This document shows, piece after piece, positions 1-9,312 of a stretch of DNA of 64,000 bases. The notes beneath the pieces were generated by a model. The model saw only the letters and a program-made list of their open reading frames with translations, did no database searches and was not told the DNA's origin. The first letter of the stretch is position 1. Every line of letters starts with the position of its first letter. Origin of the DNA: Bacteroidota bacterium (lineage in GTDB: Bacteria; Bacteroidota; Ignavibacteria; UBA10030; UBA8401); assembly GCA_021796215.1 (NCBI GenBank), contig JAJYOK010000001.1:372001-436000 (forward strand), written 5' to 3'. The position numbers and the translations under genes were made by a program.

Positions 1-136
1 TGACCGCTCGAAAATTCCGGTGATAGCAAGCATGTTTCAAAAAACAGAATTGAAATCAGTTGAGCTGAAAGAAATCCGCGGTAAGATGGTGTATAAATTC
101 GTTATGACAGTTGCACAAATAGATTCTGATCATTAA
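1..136 (+). CDS. PilN-like pilus assembly protein, C-terminal fragment
   Basis: An open frame enters from the left edge (first full codon at base 2) and stops at TAA 134-136, giving 44 residues that end in AQIDSDH. The fragment has the beta-strand-rich look of the tail of a PilN/GspL-type ferredoxin-like domain (VELKEIRGKMVYKFVMTV). The identification leans mainly on position: a PilO-like gene starts 7 bases later and a secretin follows, which is the usual pilN-pilO-pilP-pilQ order. The N-terminus lies outside the window, so family assignment is tentative. Confidence 0.5.
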   Translation, partial: DRSKIPVIASMFQKTELKSVELKEIRGKMVYKFVMTVAQIDSDH

Positions 137-143
137 GGTCGTT

Positions 144-1040
144 GTGTCGTACAAAATTCGAAATAGCATTGCATTAGGCGTTTTGCTTTTTCTCGTTTTT
201 GTGGTTGGCGGATATGTCTCTTTTATCTCTCAGCCGGGAAAACTTAAGGGCATCGCCAAAGAATCGAAGCATGTTGAGAGTCAACTGCAGGATAAGGTAG
301 TGCAGGAGAGAGCGATCAGCGACATGCAGAATACGCTGCGGGAAACTATTCACCGGTGGAATAACCGTTTGAAAGAAATTCCCCAGTTTGATATTTCCTC
401 GCAAACGTACGGCTACTTGAGCAGAATTATTGACGAGAGCGGTTTCATGAAATTGAATATGTCGTTCAACGGAACGAAGTCACTCTCCAAATATGGATAT
501 AATACATATCACATCATCGGCTCTGCGGAGTTCCCTAATATTTTCCGCTTCATGTGGTTATTGGAAAATGGCAGACGTTTGTACAAAATAACCACGATTG
601 CGATGAAGAGTGAAGAGAAATTAGATACGGCAGGAAACCTTCCGACCATTCAGCTTAATTATGAAATGGATATTCAATCGTATTTTACATCAGAAAAATC
701 CTTAAATACTCCGGTGATGAACCCCGATTCTACACCTGAGCCGATTACATCGAATCCGTTCGAACCATTTATTTTTGGAGAAGTGCCGAAGAACACAAGG
801 AATCTCGTTGATGTTAGCAATCTTTCTGTGAAAGCTGTGGCTGATAGCAAAGCGCTCGTTATGGACGGCAGCGGCAGACTTATTACTCTGAAATTAGGAG
901 ACCCTGTTTATCTTGGCAAAGTGGAAACCATCAATCCGGAAGACGGCTCGATCGTGTTCAGAATGAATCGCGGCGGCATTATAGACACCGTGAGGAAACA
1001 AATTATTTTTGACAAAATGCAGCGAGGCATGATGCAATGA
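144..1040 (+). CDS. PilO-like inner-membrane pilus/secretion protein with PilP-like C-terminal domain
   Basis: 298 residues with a GTG start preceded by a weak AAGG. One transmembrane segment lies at about residues 10-30, followed by a charged helical stretch (about 35-75) and a ferredoxin-like region (about 80-180), the PilO/GspM layout of the inner-membrane alignment complex. After a Pro-rich linker (about 190-215) the last 80 residues (ALVMDGSGRLITLKLGDPVY, then a TINPEDGSIVF strand pair) resemble the small beta domain of PilP/GspC that contacts the secretin. This would be a PilO-PilP fusion; the PilP part is inferred from pattern only. It overlaps the secretin start by 4 bases (ATGA), so the two are probably translationally coupled. 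Confidence 0.6.
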   Translation: MSYKIRNSIALGVLLFLVFVVGGYVSFISQPGKLKGIAKESKHVESQLQDKVVQERAISDMQNTLRETIHRWNNRLKEIPQFDISSQTYGYLSRIIDESGFMKLNMSFNGTKSLSKYGYNTYHIIGSAEFPNIFRFMWLLENGRRLYKITTIAMKSEEKLDTAGNLPTIQLNYEMDIQSYFTSEKSLNTPVMNPDSTPEPITSNPFEPFIFGEVPKNTRNLVDVSNLSVKAVADSKALVMDGSGRLITLKLGDPVYLGKVETINPEDGSIVFRMNRGGIIDTVRKQIIFDKMQRGMMQ

Positions 1041-2296
1041 AAACTTACCATTTACTCATTGTCTGTGCGGTACTGTTCGTTCTCCCGGCAGTGCAGGCAC
1101 AAACGCTCGGAGAGCGACATCTGCTGCTCAATCAATATATTTCGCCGGAAGAACTTGTTTCAATGTCGAAAACTCTTCCGTTTGATAAGGCAATTTCTAT
1201 CTTCAGTGATTTTAGTCAAAAATACATGAACAAGATTATTGTGGATCCGAAAGAGCGTAAGAATGAGATCGGCATTGACATTCAAAACATGTATTGGATT
1301 CAGGCGTTTGAAACAGTTCTGCGCGAAAACAACTTGTGGTATGTCGAGCGCGAAGAATATTTCCAAATCTATAATCCGGCAGATTCTTCTCAACAAACCA
1401 CCAAGCAACAGGCGCTTAGTGATACGGCAGGTATAAAATTGTTGAATTCGCGTGATGTAAAAATCTCGTCTGTTTTCTTTTCTGTTGATGTGGTGAAGTC
1501 GCTTAATGCCGGCATTAACTGGGATGTAATGTTCTCCCGCGATTCTTCGCAGCTGGGTCAACAATCGACCATTGTGAGTGGTAATTTAAATTCAGGAGTC
1601 ACAGATTTTACCAAGCAAAACCAGACAATTTCAGCAACAAACAATCAGCCGAATTTTGCAGTGAAGGTTGTTCCTTCGATCAATTTCACAAATCTTTCTG
1701 CGCTTATTTCATTTTTTCAGGACAATCAGCTCGGCGATGTTATTTCAAGTCCGCAGGTAACTGTAACATCGGGAAAAAAAGGCTCGATTCAGGTCGGGCA
1801 GATTTTTTACATCACGACAAAGGATTTTGCCGGTAATACCATCCAACAGCCGCAAAATACCGGTATCATTGTAGATGTGACTCCAACGGTGTATGAGATG
1901 AAGGGAATAAAGTTCATCAATCTTGACATTCATGCAGAACGCAGTTCTTTTAGCCCAGGTCCGATCATCAACACATCGACAGTGAATACAAGCACCGTGC
2001 TGATAGACGGCGAAGAGACGGTGATCGGCGGATTATACACGACTGTTGAATCACATGAGCGGGGCGGTATTCCGCTGCTTAAAGATTTGCCATGGTGGTT
2101 TTTCGGCTTGCGGTACGTTTTTGGTTTTGATAAGATCACGGATACTAAACAAGAATTGATTATCCTGCTTAAGCCGGAAGTTGTTCCGACGCTTGAGGAA
2201 AGGTTTGCACAAAAAGAAAAGCTGTCTGAAGATGTATTGAAGAAAACGCTGAAGGAATTCGATTCTGAAATAGAGAAACGAAAAGTAAAGCGGTGA
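1037..2296 (+). CDS. Short outer-membrane secretin (PilQ/GspD family)
   Basis: 419 residues. Residues 1-22 are a Sec signal peptide ending AVQAQ. A short N-terminal STN-like module (about 45-120) is followed by a secretin domain (about 180-385) with family landmarks: VISSPQVTVTSGKKGSIQVG, then NTGIIVDVTPTV, the GEETVIGGLY strand and the terminal GIPLLKDLPWWFFGLRYVFG segment. The protein forms the outer-membrane gate of a type IV pilus or type II-like secretion machine. It is much shorter than typical GspD/PilQ (about 600-700 residues) and has room for little more than one N-domain. It overlaps its neighbours on both sides, consistent with one operon. Confidence 0.85.
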   Translation: MKTYHLLIVCAVLFVLPAVQAQTLGERHLLLNQYISPEELVSMSKTLPFDKAISIFSDFSQKYMNKIIVDPKERKNEIGIDIQNMYWIQAFETVLRENNLWYVEREEYFQIYNPADSSQQTTKQQALSDTAGIKLLNSRDVKISSVFFSVDVVKSLNAGINWDVMFSRDSSQLGQQSTIVSGNLNSGVTDFTKQNQTISATNNQPNFAVKVVPSINFTNLSALISFFQDNQLGDVISSPQVTVTSGKKGSIQVGQIFYITTKDFAGNTIQQPQNTGIIVDVTPTVYEMKGIKFINLDIHAERSSFSPGPIINTSTVNTSTVLIDGEETVIGGLYTTVESHERGGIPLLKDLPWWFFGLRYVFGFDKITDTKQELIILLKPEVVPTLEERFAQKEKLSEDVLKKTLKEFDSEIEKRKVKR

Positions 2297-4995
2297 ACGC
2301 TATGAAACGAAGACAAATTGCTACAAACTTGATCATCCTTCTCGTGGCGGGATTATTTTCCTGCTCGAACCCGAGCGGTCCGGAAACATCGTACACGGTG
2401 ACGGTGAGCGGGACAGTCCTGCGTAAAAGCACTTTCCCGCTCGACAGTGTGCAGATCGTTGTGGACAAGCCGTTTCAGCGTGATAGTGTTGGAGCGGACG
2501 GGAAGTTTCAGATTTCATTTAAGACGCCGGACAATAATGCCGGTTCGTCAAAGCTGACTTTTTCGCGATTGCGTTTTATTGATACAACCATTACGGTATC
2601 GTACAGTTCATCGGCAAAGACAACCGATCTTGGTGTGGTGACCATGGTGTCGCAGGATTCAACTGAAAATACAGCGACGCCGGGAGTGCCGTCGGCGCAC
2701 GCGAACAAAATCGCGTTCATCGGGACAACATCTGACAATCTCTCAATTCACGGAGCCGGCGGAGACGATGTTGCAACGTTAATATTTGAAGTTCGTGATT
2801 CGGCAGGTAATCCGGTGGATGCAAGCAACAGCGTTATGGTGCATTTTAATTTTGTGAACCGGCCAGATCTTCTTACAGATTTTAACCACGATTCATTGAA
2901 AACCGATGCATCCGGCAAAGCAGCAGTTCTGTTGATTGCCGGGCAAAAATCCGGCATAGCTCAAGTTCAAGCGTCGGCTCGGATTGATTCGCTGAAGCTC
3001 ACACTGACTTCACAGATTATTTCAATCCCGATTTATGGCGGCCCGGCTGACAGTGCGCACTTTACGCTTGCCGTGACGAAGAAAAATATTCCCGGCGGTA
3101 TTCTGGCGAATGTTCATGACCAAATTACTGCGCTGCTTGGCGATTCTGCCGGTAATCCGGCTCAGCCCGGTACGGTAGTACAATTCTTTACTAACGGCGG
3201 CGTTATTCAGCCATCCGGTACAAGTTCGACTGACGGCACTGTGTCCGTTGATCTGATCACTGGCAATCCTTTTCCGCCTGCAGGAATCGCAACGGTGACA
3301 GCTACGGTTGGTTCTAGCAATAAGACCGGCTCTGTTGCACCGGGCGGGAGCGGAGTGAAAACGTCATCAGAATTGAAAGGTACATCGCGGATCTTTTTGA
3401 GAAAGGGAAGCAAGAATGTCTCGGCTCAAACGCAAAGTATCTCTGCTGAAAGCGGAATTGGAAAAGGCTTAAACACAGAAGCTGTTTTCTCAAAAACAAT
3501 TCATGTGCTGTTTTCAGGATCAAGCACAATATCTCTAAACAGCCCCGGAGATACAAACTTTGTTGTTCCCGTGAATGGCGCAAAAGAGATTGATTACACT
3601 GTTGCCGATCCATTGGGTAACCCTTTGACTGAAGGAACAACAATTACTGTTGCGACAGATATTGGATCCGATGTAACTTTGAGTGGAGATGTAAATACAA
3701 CCCTTCCTGATACACAGGATAAGAATTATACTCATTTCAAAGTTTTTGTTCGCGATAACCGACAGATAAAGACTTCATCAGAAGCGATTAAACTTTCATT
3801 TAGCGTTAAGAGCGATAATGGTGATGCTGAATTGGATTTTCAAGGCAATCTGTCGGCTGCAAGCAGTATTGATACTGGGAGCGTTCCAATTTCAGCACGT
3901 CAGCCCGCACAGATTGCCTTTTTGGGCATTACGGCATCAGATATTTATGTCGCCGGTGTTGGCGGGACAGAGAATTCTGTTATCAACTATGAAGTGCGCG
4001 ACTCACTTGGTCAGCCGATAGATCAAAACCGAAGAGCGTATGCAATATTTACGCCGCAGTTCTTTCCCAATTCAACTATCGGCGGCGGTACTGCTCCTAC
4101 ATTAATTCCAAGTGCGGATAGTACAGATGATCAAGGACAATTGCGTGTCAGTGTCGTGAGCGGAAGTGAAGCCGGAGTGCTGAAGGTGCTGGTGACGATT
4201 CAACTTCCCGGGAAAACAGTGACATCGCAGCCTGTGAAGATTAGTGTTCACTCTGGTTTTCCCGATCAACATCATTTTACAATTTTGCCGAGTCATTTTG
4301 TTTTTCCAGGTATTGATAGCTACAACGAAATCCCGTTTACGGTCGTAGTTGGCGATACGTTCAGCAACCCGGTTCCTTCGGGAACTGCTGTGTACTTCCA
4401 TACACAAGCTGGCATTATCGAAACGGGTAGCCAGGATTTTAATGCCTATACTAATGCGAAAGGTGAAGCGACGGTTAATCTGAAGACAGTCAATCCGACG
4501 CCAACTACGTTGCCGTATTATGATCCAACGTTCGGCCCCGGTTACGAATGGGTGTATGCTCAGACGCAAGGCAGCAATAATCAGTACGTGATTGACAGCG
4601 TTCTTGTTGTGTGGACGAGACTGCCGATTGTTGTTCAGGGAGTTCCTGATACAGTCGTGAGCATTCCAATAAATAACGCATCTGTGCCGATTTCAGTTAC
4701 GGTGAAAGATGGAAACGGCAACCCGCTCCCTGACGGCACAACGTTCGCGGTTACTGTTGTTCCACCTCCGAATCCTCCACAAGGTTTCGAGGTTGGAACA
4801 AGCGGTGATGATGCTGTCACAATTCCAAACGCTGCCTATGCGCGCTTTCCTGGACAGCAGATTACGGACTTCACATTCCAAGTGGTTGACAAATCTACGG
4901 GCTCATTTGCAAATACATCTCTGACTGTGAAAATAACTGTGAACAGTCCGGGGCTTGGTACGTGGTCGAAGAGCTTTACTGCGAAGCTTCAATAG
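2293..4995 (+). CDS. Lipoprotein with six Big-type Ig-like repeats
   Basis: About 900 residues. The frame opens at GTG 2293 inside the secretin stop region; an ATG three codons later (2302) gives a cleaner signal peptide. A lipobox ending LFSC puts the lipidated Cys near residue 24. The body contains at least six copies of a Big_1/invasin-like motif of the form D-x-x-G-N-P-x4-G-T-x-V-x-F, near residues 168, 283, 438, 570, 687 and 806. Such domains build rod-like surface proteins. Its coupling to the secretin gene suggests it is exported with, or decorates, the pilus/secretion system; that role is inference. There is no T9SS tail. A strong terminator follows 30 bases downstream. Confidence 0.75.
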   Translation: MNAMKRRQIATNLIILLVAGLFSCSNPSGPETSYTVTVSGTVLRKSTFPLDSVQIVVDKPFQRDSVGADGKFQISFKTPDNNAGSSKLTFSRLRFIDTTITVSYSSSAKTTDLGVVTMVSQDSTENTATPGVPSAHANKIAFIGTTSDNLSIHGAGGDDVATLIFEVRDSAGNPVDASNSVMVHFNFVNRPDLLTDFNHDSLKTDASGKAAVLLIAGQKSGIAQVQASARIDSLKLTLTSQIISIPIYGGPADSAHFTLAVTKKNIPGGILANVHDQITALLGDSAGNPAQPGTVVQFFTNGGVIQPSGTSSTDGTVSVDLITGNPFPPAGIATVTATVGSSNKTGSVAPGGSGVKTSSELKGTSRIFLRKGSKNVSAQTQSISAESGIGKGLNTEAVFSKTIHVLFSGSSTISLNSPGDTNFVVPVNGAKEIDYTVADPLGNPLTEGTTITVATDIGSDVTLSGDVNTTLPDTQDKNYTHFKVFVRDNRQIKTSSEAIKLSFSVKSDNGDAELDFQGNLSAASSIDTGSVPISARQPAQIAFLGITASDIYVAGVGGTENSVINYEVRDSLGQPIDQNRRAYAIFTPQFFPNSTIGGGTAPTLIPSADSTDDQGQLRVSVVSGSEAGVLKVLVTIQLPGKTVTSQPVKISVHSGFPDQHHFTILPSHFVFPGIDSYNEIPFTVVVGDTFSNPVPSGTAVYFHTQAGIIETGSQDFNAYTNAKGEATVNLKTVNPTPTTLPYYDPTFGPGYEWVYAQTQGSNNQYVIDSVLVVWTRLPIVVQGVPDTVVSIPINNASVPISVTVKDGNGNPLPDGTTFAVTVVPPPNPPQGFEVGTSGDDAVTIPNAAYARFPGQQITDFTFQVVDKSTGSFANTSLTVKITVNSPGLGTWSKSFTAKLQ

Positions 4996-5026
4996 TGAAT
5001 TGATTGAAAGTTAAAAGAGGTTTTCT

Positions 5027-5063
5027 AACCCTGCCAGTATTCTGAACACTGGCAGGGTTTTTT
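5027..5063 (+). terminator. Rho-independent terminator of the pilus operon
   Basis: A perfect 12-bp inverted repeat, AACCCTGCCAGT (5027-5038) and ACTGGCAGGGTT (5048-5059), with a 9-base loop, runs into six T residues (5058-5063). The T run is only on the + side, so it ends the pilus operon rather than hemL, which converges from the right. Confidence 0.9.
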
Positions 5064-5073
5064 GTGGAAAGCG

Positions 5074-6369
5074 CTATTGGAAAGTCTTCAGGAGTGATTT
5101 CTCTGCCGCATCAATTGTTCGTTCGATGTCTTCGTCCGTATGTGCATCGGACATGAATGCGGCTTCGAATTGCGAAGGGGCGAGATAGATTCCACGATCC
5201 AACATTTCATTGAAATACATAGAAAACCTTTTTGCGTCCGATGCTTTGGCAGTTTCATAATCTGCCACGTGATCTTTTGTAAAGAACACTGTGAACATCG
5301 AACCGACGCGATTCTGCGTCAATGGCAAATGATGTTTCTCAATAACGGATTGAATGCCATTTTCGAGTCGTGAAGATTTTTCTTCAAGCCGTGAATATGT
5401 TGATGTATCCTTTTTCAGCAATTTGAGCATTTCAATTCCTGCCGCCATCGCCAGTGGATTTCCGGAAAGCGTTCCTGCCTGATACATTGGTCCTGCGGGT
5501 GAGACCATTGACATAATCTCTTTTTTCCCGCCGTATGCACCGACAGGCAGCCCGCCGCCGATAATTTTTCCTAATGTGGTGATGTCGGGCATGATATTAT
5601 ACAACTGCTGAGCGCCGCCGAGCGCAACGCGGAAACCGGTCATCACTTCGTCAACAATAAACACAATGCCGTTTTGGGTGCAAAGCTCGCGTAATGTCTG
5701 CAAGAAACCCGGCTTTGGCGGAACGCATCCCATGTTGCCAACGATTGGTTCGACAATAAGCGCGGCAATTTCTTTTGGATAATTATCAATTAAAGTTTTT
5801 ACAGCCTTTGCGTCATTATACCGCGCTGTGAGCGTGTCAGTACTTGTTGCTTGTGTTACTCCCGGGCTGTCGGGAATTCCAAATGTCATTGCGCCGGAAC
5901 CGGCTTTAATGAGAAATGAATCAGCGTGTCCGTGGTAGCATCCTTCAAACTTAATAATTTTATTTCTGCCGGTGAACGCTCGCGCCAAACGAATCGCACT
6001 CATCGTCGCTTCGGTGCCGGAGTTTACCATTCGTACCATTTCAATTGTGGGCATGATTGAGGTGATCAACTCTGCCATTTCTAATTCCCGTTCGGTTGCA
6101 GCGCCGAAACTTGTTCCATCAACCGCCGCCTTTTGAACTGCTTCTACAATTCTGGGATGAGCGTGTCCGAGTATCATTGGTCCCCACGAGCCGACATAAT
6201 CAATGTATTCGTTGCCATCTACATCCCACAACTTGCTGCCGAGGGCTCGCTGGATGAACACAGGAGATCGCCCGACGGATTTGAATGCCCGCACCGGAGA
6301 ATTAACTCCGCCGGGGATACGTTTCAAAGATTTTTCAAAAAGAGACTGAGAACGAGAAGTGTTTGCCAT
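5074..6369 (-). CDS. hemL: Glutamate-1-semialdehyde 2,1-aminomutase
   Basis: 431 residues, the normal length for HemL. This PLP enzyme turns glutamate-1-semialdehyde into 5-aminolevulinate, the second committed step of the C5 haem pathway. Visible landmarks are the N-terminal [11 protein letters not shown] motif, the cofactor region GCYHGHAD, the VDEVMTGFR strand carrying the PLP-ring Asp, and the PLP-binding Lys in [13 protein letters not shown] near residue 267. It is the most downstream haem gene in the minus-strand block; an intergenic hairpin at 6413-6445 separates it from the epimerase upstream. Confidence 0.97.
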   Translation of the reverse strand: MANTSRSQSLFEKSLKRIPGGVNSPVRAFKSVGRSPVFIQRALGSKLWDVDGNEYIDYVGSWGPMILGHAHPRIVEAVQKAAVDGTSFGAATERELEMAELITSIMPTIEMVRMVNSGTEATMSAIRLARAFTGRNKIIKFEGCYHGHADSFLIKAGSGAMTFGIPDSPGVTQATSTDTLTARYNDAKAVKTLIDNYPKEIAALIVEPIVGNMGCVPPKPGFLQTLRELCTQNGIVFIVDEVMTGFRVALGGAQQLYNIMPDITTLGKIIGGGLPVGAYGGKKEIMSMVSPAGPMYQAGTLSGNPLAMAAGIEMLKLLKKDTSTYSRLEEKSSRLENGIQSVIEKHHLPLTQNRVGSMFTVFFTKDHVADYETAKASDAKRFSMYFNEMLDRGIYLAPSQFEAAFMSDAHTDEDIERTIDAAEKSLLKTFQ

Positions 6370-6412
6370 AGTGTGTAGAATTTTTTTGTTTTCAATATAC
6401 GAAAATCTTTTT

Positions 6413-6445
6413 AGATGGTCTCTACCTTAAAGGTGGCGGCCATCT
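6413..6445. repeat. Palindromic intergenic element (AGATGGTCTC type)
   Basis: AGATGGTC at 6413-6420 pairs with GGCCATCT at 6438-6445, and ACCTTAAAGGT forms an inner palindrome. The left arm AGATGGTCTC is identical to the left arm of the larger element at 7443-7497, so both look like members of one small dispersed family. The + strand has a short pyrimidine tail, making it a weak terminator at best. Confidence 0.5.
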
Positions 6446-6449
6446 TCTC

Positions 6450-7433
6450 TTACAGTAATTTGTGCTCACGGTACCACTGGTACGTTTTTAAGACAGCTTC
6501 ACGAAATGGTGTGAATTGATATCCAAGTTCACGCTGTGCTTTTGCCGAACTATACCAATTGTAAATGCCGGCGCCGGCAACCAATTCAGAAGAAATGAGC
6601 GGCTCTTTGCGAAAGATCGCTCCAGCCGCATCGAAACCTTTTGCCGCAAGCTTTAACAAAGATACCGGCAATTCAAATTGCGGAGCGCGCTTGCCGATAA
6701 TTTCTGCGGTGATTTGAAACACATGTTTATGCGTGAGATTCTCGCCACCGGCAATGTAATGCTCTCCGGTGCGCCCTTTTGTCGCCGCTGCGATATGCGC
6801 ATTGACAACATCGCTGACATAAACGACATTCATTCCGCCTTTAATGTAAAATGGAACAAGCCCGCGATGCACTGATCGAATAATACTCCCGCCGCTGAAG
6901 TGAATGTCTCCCGGGCCGATAACCACAGCGGGATTTATTATCACAGCGTCAAGTCCGAAAGCAATAGCCTTTTCGATTTCAATTTCAGCGAGATGTTTCG
7001 ATGCTTTGTATCCGTCGCTGAGATGTTCCCAGTTGTAAGCTGTGTTTTCATCTGCAGGTTTATCGGCGACAGGATGACCAAGCGCAGCAATCGAACTCGT
7101 GTGAACGAGCCGCTTTACTCCGGTTTCCAAACAAGCGTCAGCAACATTTTTTGTTCCATGAACATTCACCTCATGTTGCAGTTGCCTCAGTGATTTCCAG
7201 AATGAAACAATTGCTGCTGTGTGGAAAACGGTATCACATTTTTGCATTGCCGTACGCAATGATGCTATGTCGCGAACGTCGCCGATACAATGTTCGACAT
7301 TAAGATGATCAATCAATGCCGTCTGGGAAGTTGCTCGCCTGAGAATTTTGACGTGATATCCCTGCGACACAAGCGCAGCGGCAAGATTAGAACCGATGAA
7401 ACCTGTTCCGCCTGTAATGAGAATTGTTTTCAT
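6450..7433 (-). CDS. NAD(P)-dependent epimerase/dehydratase (extended SDR)
   Basis: I place the start at ATG 7433 (327 residues), because the longer reading from 7457 runs into a palindromic repeat element (7443-7497) and lacks a ribosome site. The protein opens directly with the Rossmann motif TGGTGFIGSNL and has the SDR catalytic pair in YKASK near residues 141-145, preceded by HTSSIAALG. It resembles the dihydroflavonol-4-reductase/HpnA-like branch of extended SDRs acting on nucleotide sugars, steroids or lipid-linked ketones. The substrate cannot be read from sequence. It sits between hemB and hemL but has no known role in haem synthesis. Confidence 0.8.
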   Translation of the reverse strand: MKTILITGGTGFIGSNLAAALVSQGYHVKILRRATSQTALIDHLNVEHCIGDVRDIASLRTAMQKCDTVFHTAAIVSFWKSLRQLQHEVNVHGTKNVADACLETGVKRLVHTSSIAALGHPVADKPADENTAYNWEHLSDGYKASKHLAEIEIEKAIAFGLDAVIINPAVVIGPGDIHFSGGSIIRSVHRGLVPFYIKGGMNVVYVSDVVNAHIAAATKGRTGEHYIAGGENLTHKHVFQITAEIIGKRAPQFELPVSLLKLAAKGFDAAGAIFRKEPLISSELVAGAGIYNWYSSAKAQRELGYQFTPFREAVLKTYQWYREHKLL

Positions 7434-7442
7434 TTCGGAGAC

Positions 7443-7497
7443 AGATGGTCTCAGCATTAAAGTTCCAAAGGAATCCCTTTGGGAGTGGAGACCGTCT
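7443..7497. repeat. Nested palindromic repeat element
   Basis: Outer arms AGATGGTCTC (7443-7452) and GAGACCGTCT (7488-7497) match at 9 of 10 positions. They enclose a second palindrome of the form TTCC-AAAGG-AATCCCTTTGGGA (about 7463-7483). Related inner cores occur at 11501-11523 and about 23498-23520, and a related outer arm at 6413-6422. No coding function is visible. Confidence 0.65.
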
Positions 7498-7502
7498 TGT
7501 TT

Positions 7503-8510
7503 TTAGCGAAGCAATCTTGCGGCTTCTTTCGCAAAGTAGGTAAGAATGAGATCAGCTCCTGCACGTTTCATGCTTGTTAGAGTTTCCATCATTACACGCT
7601 GTTCGTCAATCCAGCCATTGCGACCTGCCGCTTTGATCATCGAATATTCGCCGCTGACGTTATATGCAGCAGTCGGCATTCCAAAGCGATCTTTTACTCT
7701 GCGGATAATATCGAGGTACGAAAGCGCGGGCTTCACCATCACGATATCAGCGCCTTCGAGAATGTCTACTTCAACTTCTCTCAGTGCTTCGTTGGAATTT
7801 GCCGGATCCATTTGGTGAGATCGCCGGTCTCCAAATTTTGGTGTGCTTTCCGCTGCATCGCGAAATGGCCCGTAAAACCCAGACGCGTATTTTGCAGCGT
7901 ATGACATGATTGGTGTGTTGCGGAAATCGTTTTCATCAAGAGTGTGCCGAATTGCCTGAATGCGTCCATCGAACATATCGGAAGGTGCGACGATATCTGC
8001 GCCTGCCTGCGCGTGAGTAAGGGCTTCCTTTGCGAGCAATTCAATTGATACATCATTTAAGATTTCGTTGCCCCGAACAATGCCGCAATGTCCGTGAGAA
8101 GTATACTCGCACAGACACACGTCGGTAATGACGACAAGTTCGGGAATTTCCTTTTTGATTGTTCGGATCGCAGTTTGCACAATGCCATGCTCATCGTATG
8201 CACCACTGCCGACTTCATCCTTTTCTTCAGGAATGCCAAAAAGAATCACAGCAGGAATGCCGAGAGTTTTCACCTCAGTGCACTCGCGGACAAGCTGATC
8301 AACAGAAAGCTGGAACACTCCCGGCATTGATTTCACCTCATGCCGAATTTTTTCTCCAGGCACGACAAAAAGAGGATAAATGAAATCTTTACGTGAGAGT
8401 TCGGTTTCACGGACCATTGACCGAAATGCTTCGGTCATCCGCAATCTCCGAAGACGTTTGAACGGTTCGGCCTCTGTACGCTCATAAAAACCAACAGGTG
8501 GAGTTTCCAT
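7503..8510 (-). CDS. hemB: Delta-aminolevulinic acid dehydratase (porphobilinogen synthase)
   Basis: 335 residues. HemB condenses two 5-aminolevulinate molecules into porphobilinogen. The two active-site lysines are in [13 protein letters not shown] (near residue 205) and [11 protein letters not shown] (near 259). The metal loop reads [14 protein letters not shown] near residues 128-141; three cysteines in C-x-C-x7-C mark the zinc-dependent form rather than the magnesium form. It lies in the same orientation as the other haem genes but is separated from the main hem run by metabolic and DNA-repair genes. Confidence 0.97.
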   Translation of the reverse strand: METPPVGFYERTEAEPFKRLRRLRMTEAFRSMVRETELSRKDFIYPLFVVPGEKIRHEVKSMPGVFQLSVDQLVRECTEVKTLGIPAVILFGIPEEKDEVGSGAYDEHGIVQTAIRTIKKEIPELVVITDVCLCEYTSHGHCGIVRGNEILNDVSIELLAKEALTHAQAGADIVAPSDMFDGRIQAIRHTLDENDFRNTPIMSYAAKYASGFYGPFRDAAESTPKFGDRRSHQMDPANSNEALREVEVDILEGADIVMVKPALSYLDIIRRVKDRFGMPTAAYNVSGEYSMIKAAGRNGWIDEQRVMMETLTSMKRAGADLILTYFAKEAARLLR

Positions 8511-8586
8511 TATCTTACCTCATTAAAATTTCGTAATCCTAAAATAGTCAATAATCCAACAATCCGCTAATCCATCAATCTACTTC

Positions 8587-9312
8587 TCAGCGGTTATCGA
8601 GAATCTTCCTTGCTTTTACAAAAATTTCATTTAGCATTCTTTCCGTCAGCTTGCCGGTAAACGTATTCTGCTGGCTTGGATGATATGTGCCGATCAGAGT
8701 TACCTTGTCATTCAGCTTATATGTGGCGCCGTGTCCGAACTTAGGACGGGATTTCAATTCAGTCCAGTCTAATTCCCGCAAGCTGTCGAAAGCGGCATCG
8801 AACCCGATTTTTCCGACGCCAATGACGACACGAATATTTTTCAGAATAAGGAGTTCTTTCAGAAGAAACGGGCGGCAGTTGTGAATTTCTTCCCGCAATA
8901 ATTTATTCTGTGGTGGCGCGCAGCGGCATGTTGCAGTGATGTAACAATCAGAGAGTTTTAAACCGTCGCCGCGATCGGTTGAAGTCGGCTGTTGTGCAAA
9001 TCCGGCATTGAATAACGCACGAAAAAGCCAGTTGCCGCTTTCATCGCCGGTGAACATTCTGCCCGTTCTGTTCCCGCCGTGGGCCGCCGGCGCTAATCCG
9101 ACTAGCAGCAGCCGAGCATTAACATCGCCGAAGCTTGGGACCGGCTTCCCCCAATAGCTCCATTCTGCGAAGCGCCGTGTTTTCTTTGCCGCGATAGATG
9201 TCCGCCATTTTACAAGCCGCGGGCATTTTTTACATACAATAACTTTTTTCTGCAATGCTTCTATGGCAATTTCCGAGGAAAGCACTGCCGGTGTCGTATT
9301 CGTTCTATGCAA
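8587..9312 (-). CDS. Uracil-DNA glycosylase, family 5 (UdgB-like)
   Basis: 241 residues, starting at TTG because no ATG exists before the conserved core. It removes uracil (and in this family other deaminated bases) from DNA. Motif A reads GLAPAAHGGNRTGR near residue 72; an Ala-rich motif lacking the usual Asp/Asn is diagnostic of UdgB. Motif B reads HPSQQNTFTGKL near 213. Four cysteines (C27 and C30 in CKKC, then CRC and HNC in the middle region) fit the Fe-S cluster of thermophilic-type UDGs. The start overlaps the 3' end of the upstream hydrolase gene by 8 bases. Confidence 0.88.
   Translation of the reverse strand: MHRTNTTPAVLSSEIAIEALQKKVIVCKKCPRLVKWRTSIAAKKTRRFAEWSYWGKPVPSFGDVNARLLLVGLAPAAHGGNRTGRMFTGDESGNWLFRALFNAGFAQQPTSTDRGDGLKLSDCYITATCRCAPPQNKLLREEIHNCRPFLLKELLILKNIRVVIGVGKIGFDAAFDSLRELDWTELKSRPKFGHGATYKLNDKVTLIGTYHPSQQNTFTGKLTERMLNEIFVKARKILDNR

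Noticed and set aside
7434-7457. Longer epimerase start (MLRPSVSE...)
   Set aside because: Coding would run through the palindromic repeat at 7443-7497; no ribosome site.
8587-9312. Family-4 UDG for the glycosylase
   Set aside because: Motif A is Ala-rich (GLAPAAHGG), the family-5 form, rather than GEAPG-type family 4.
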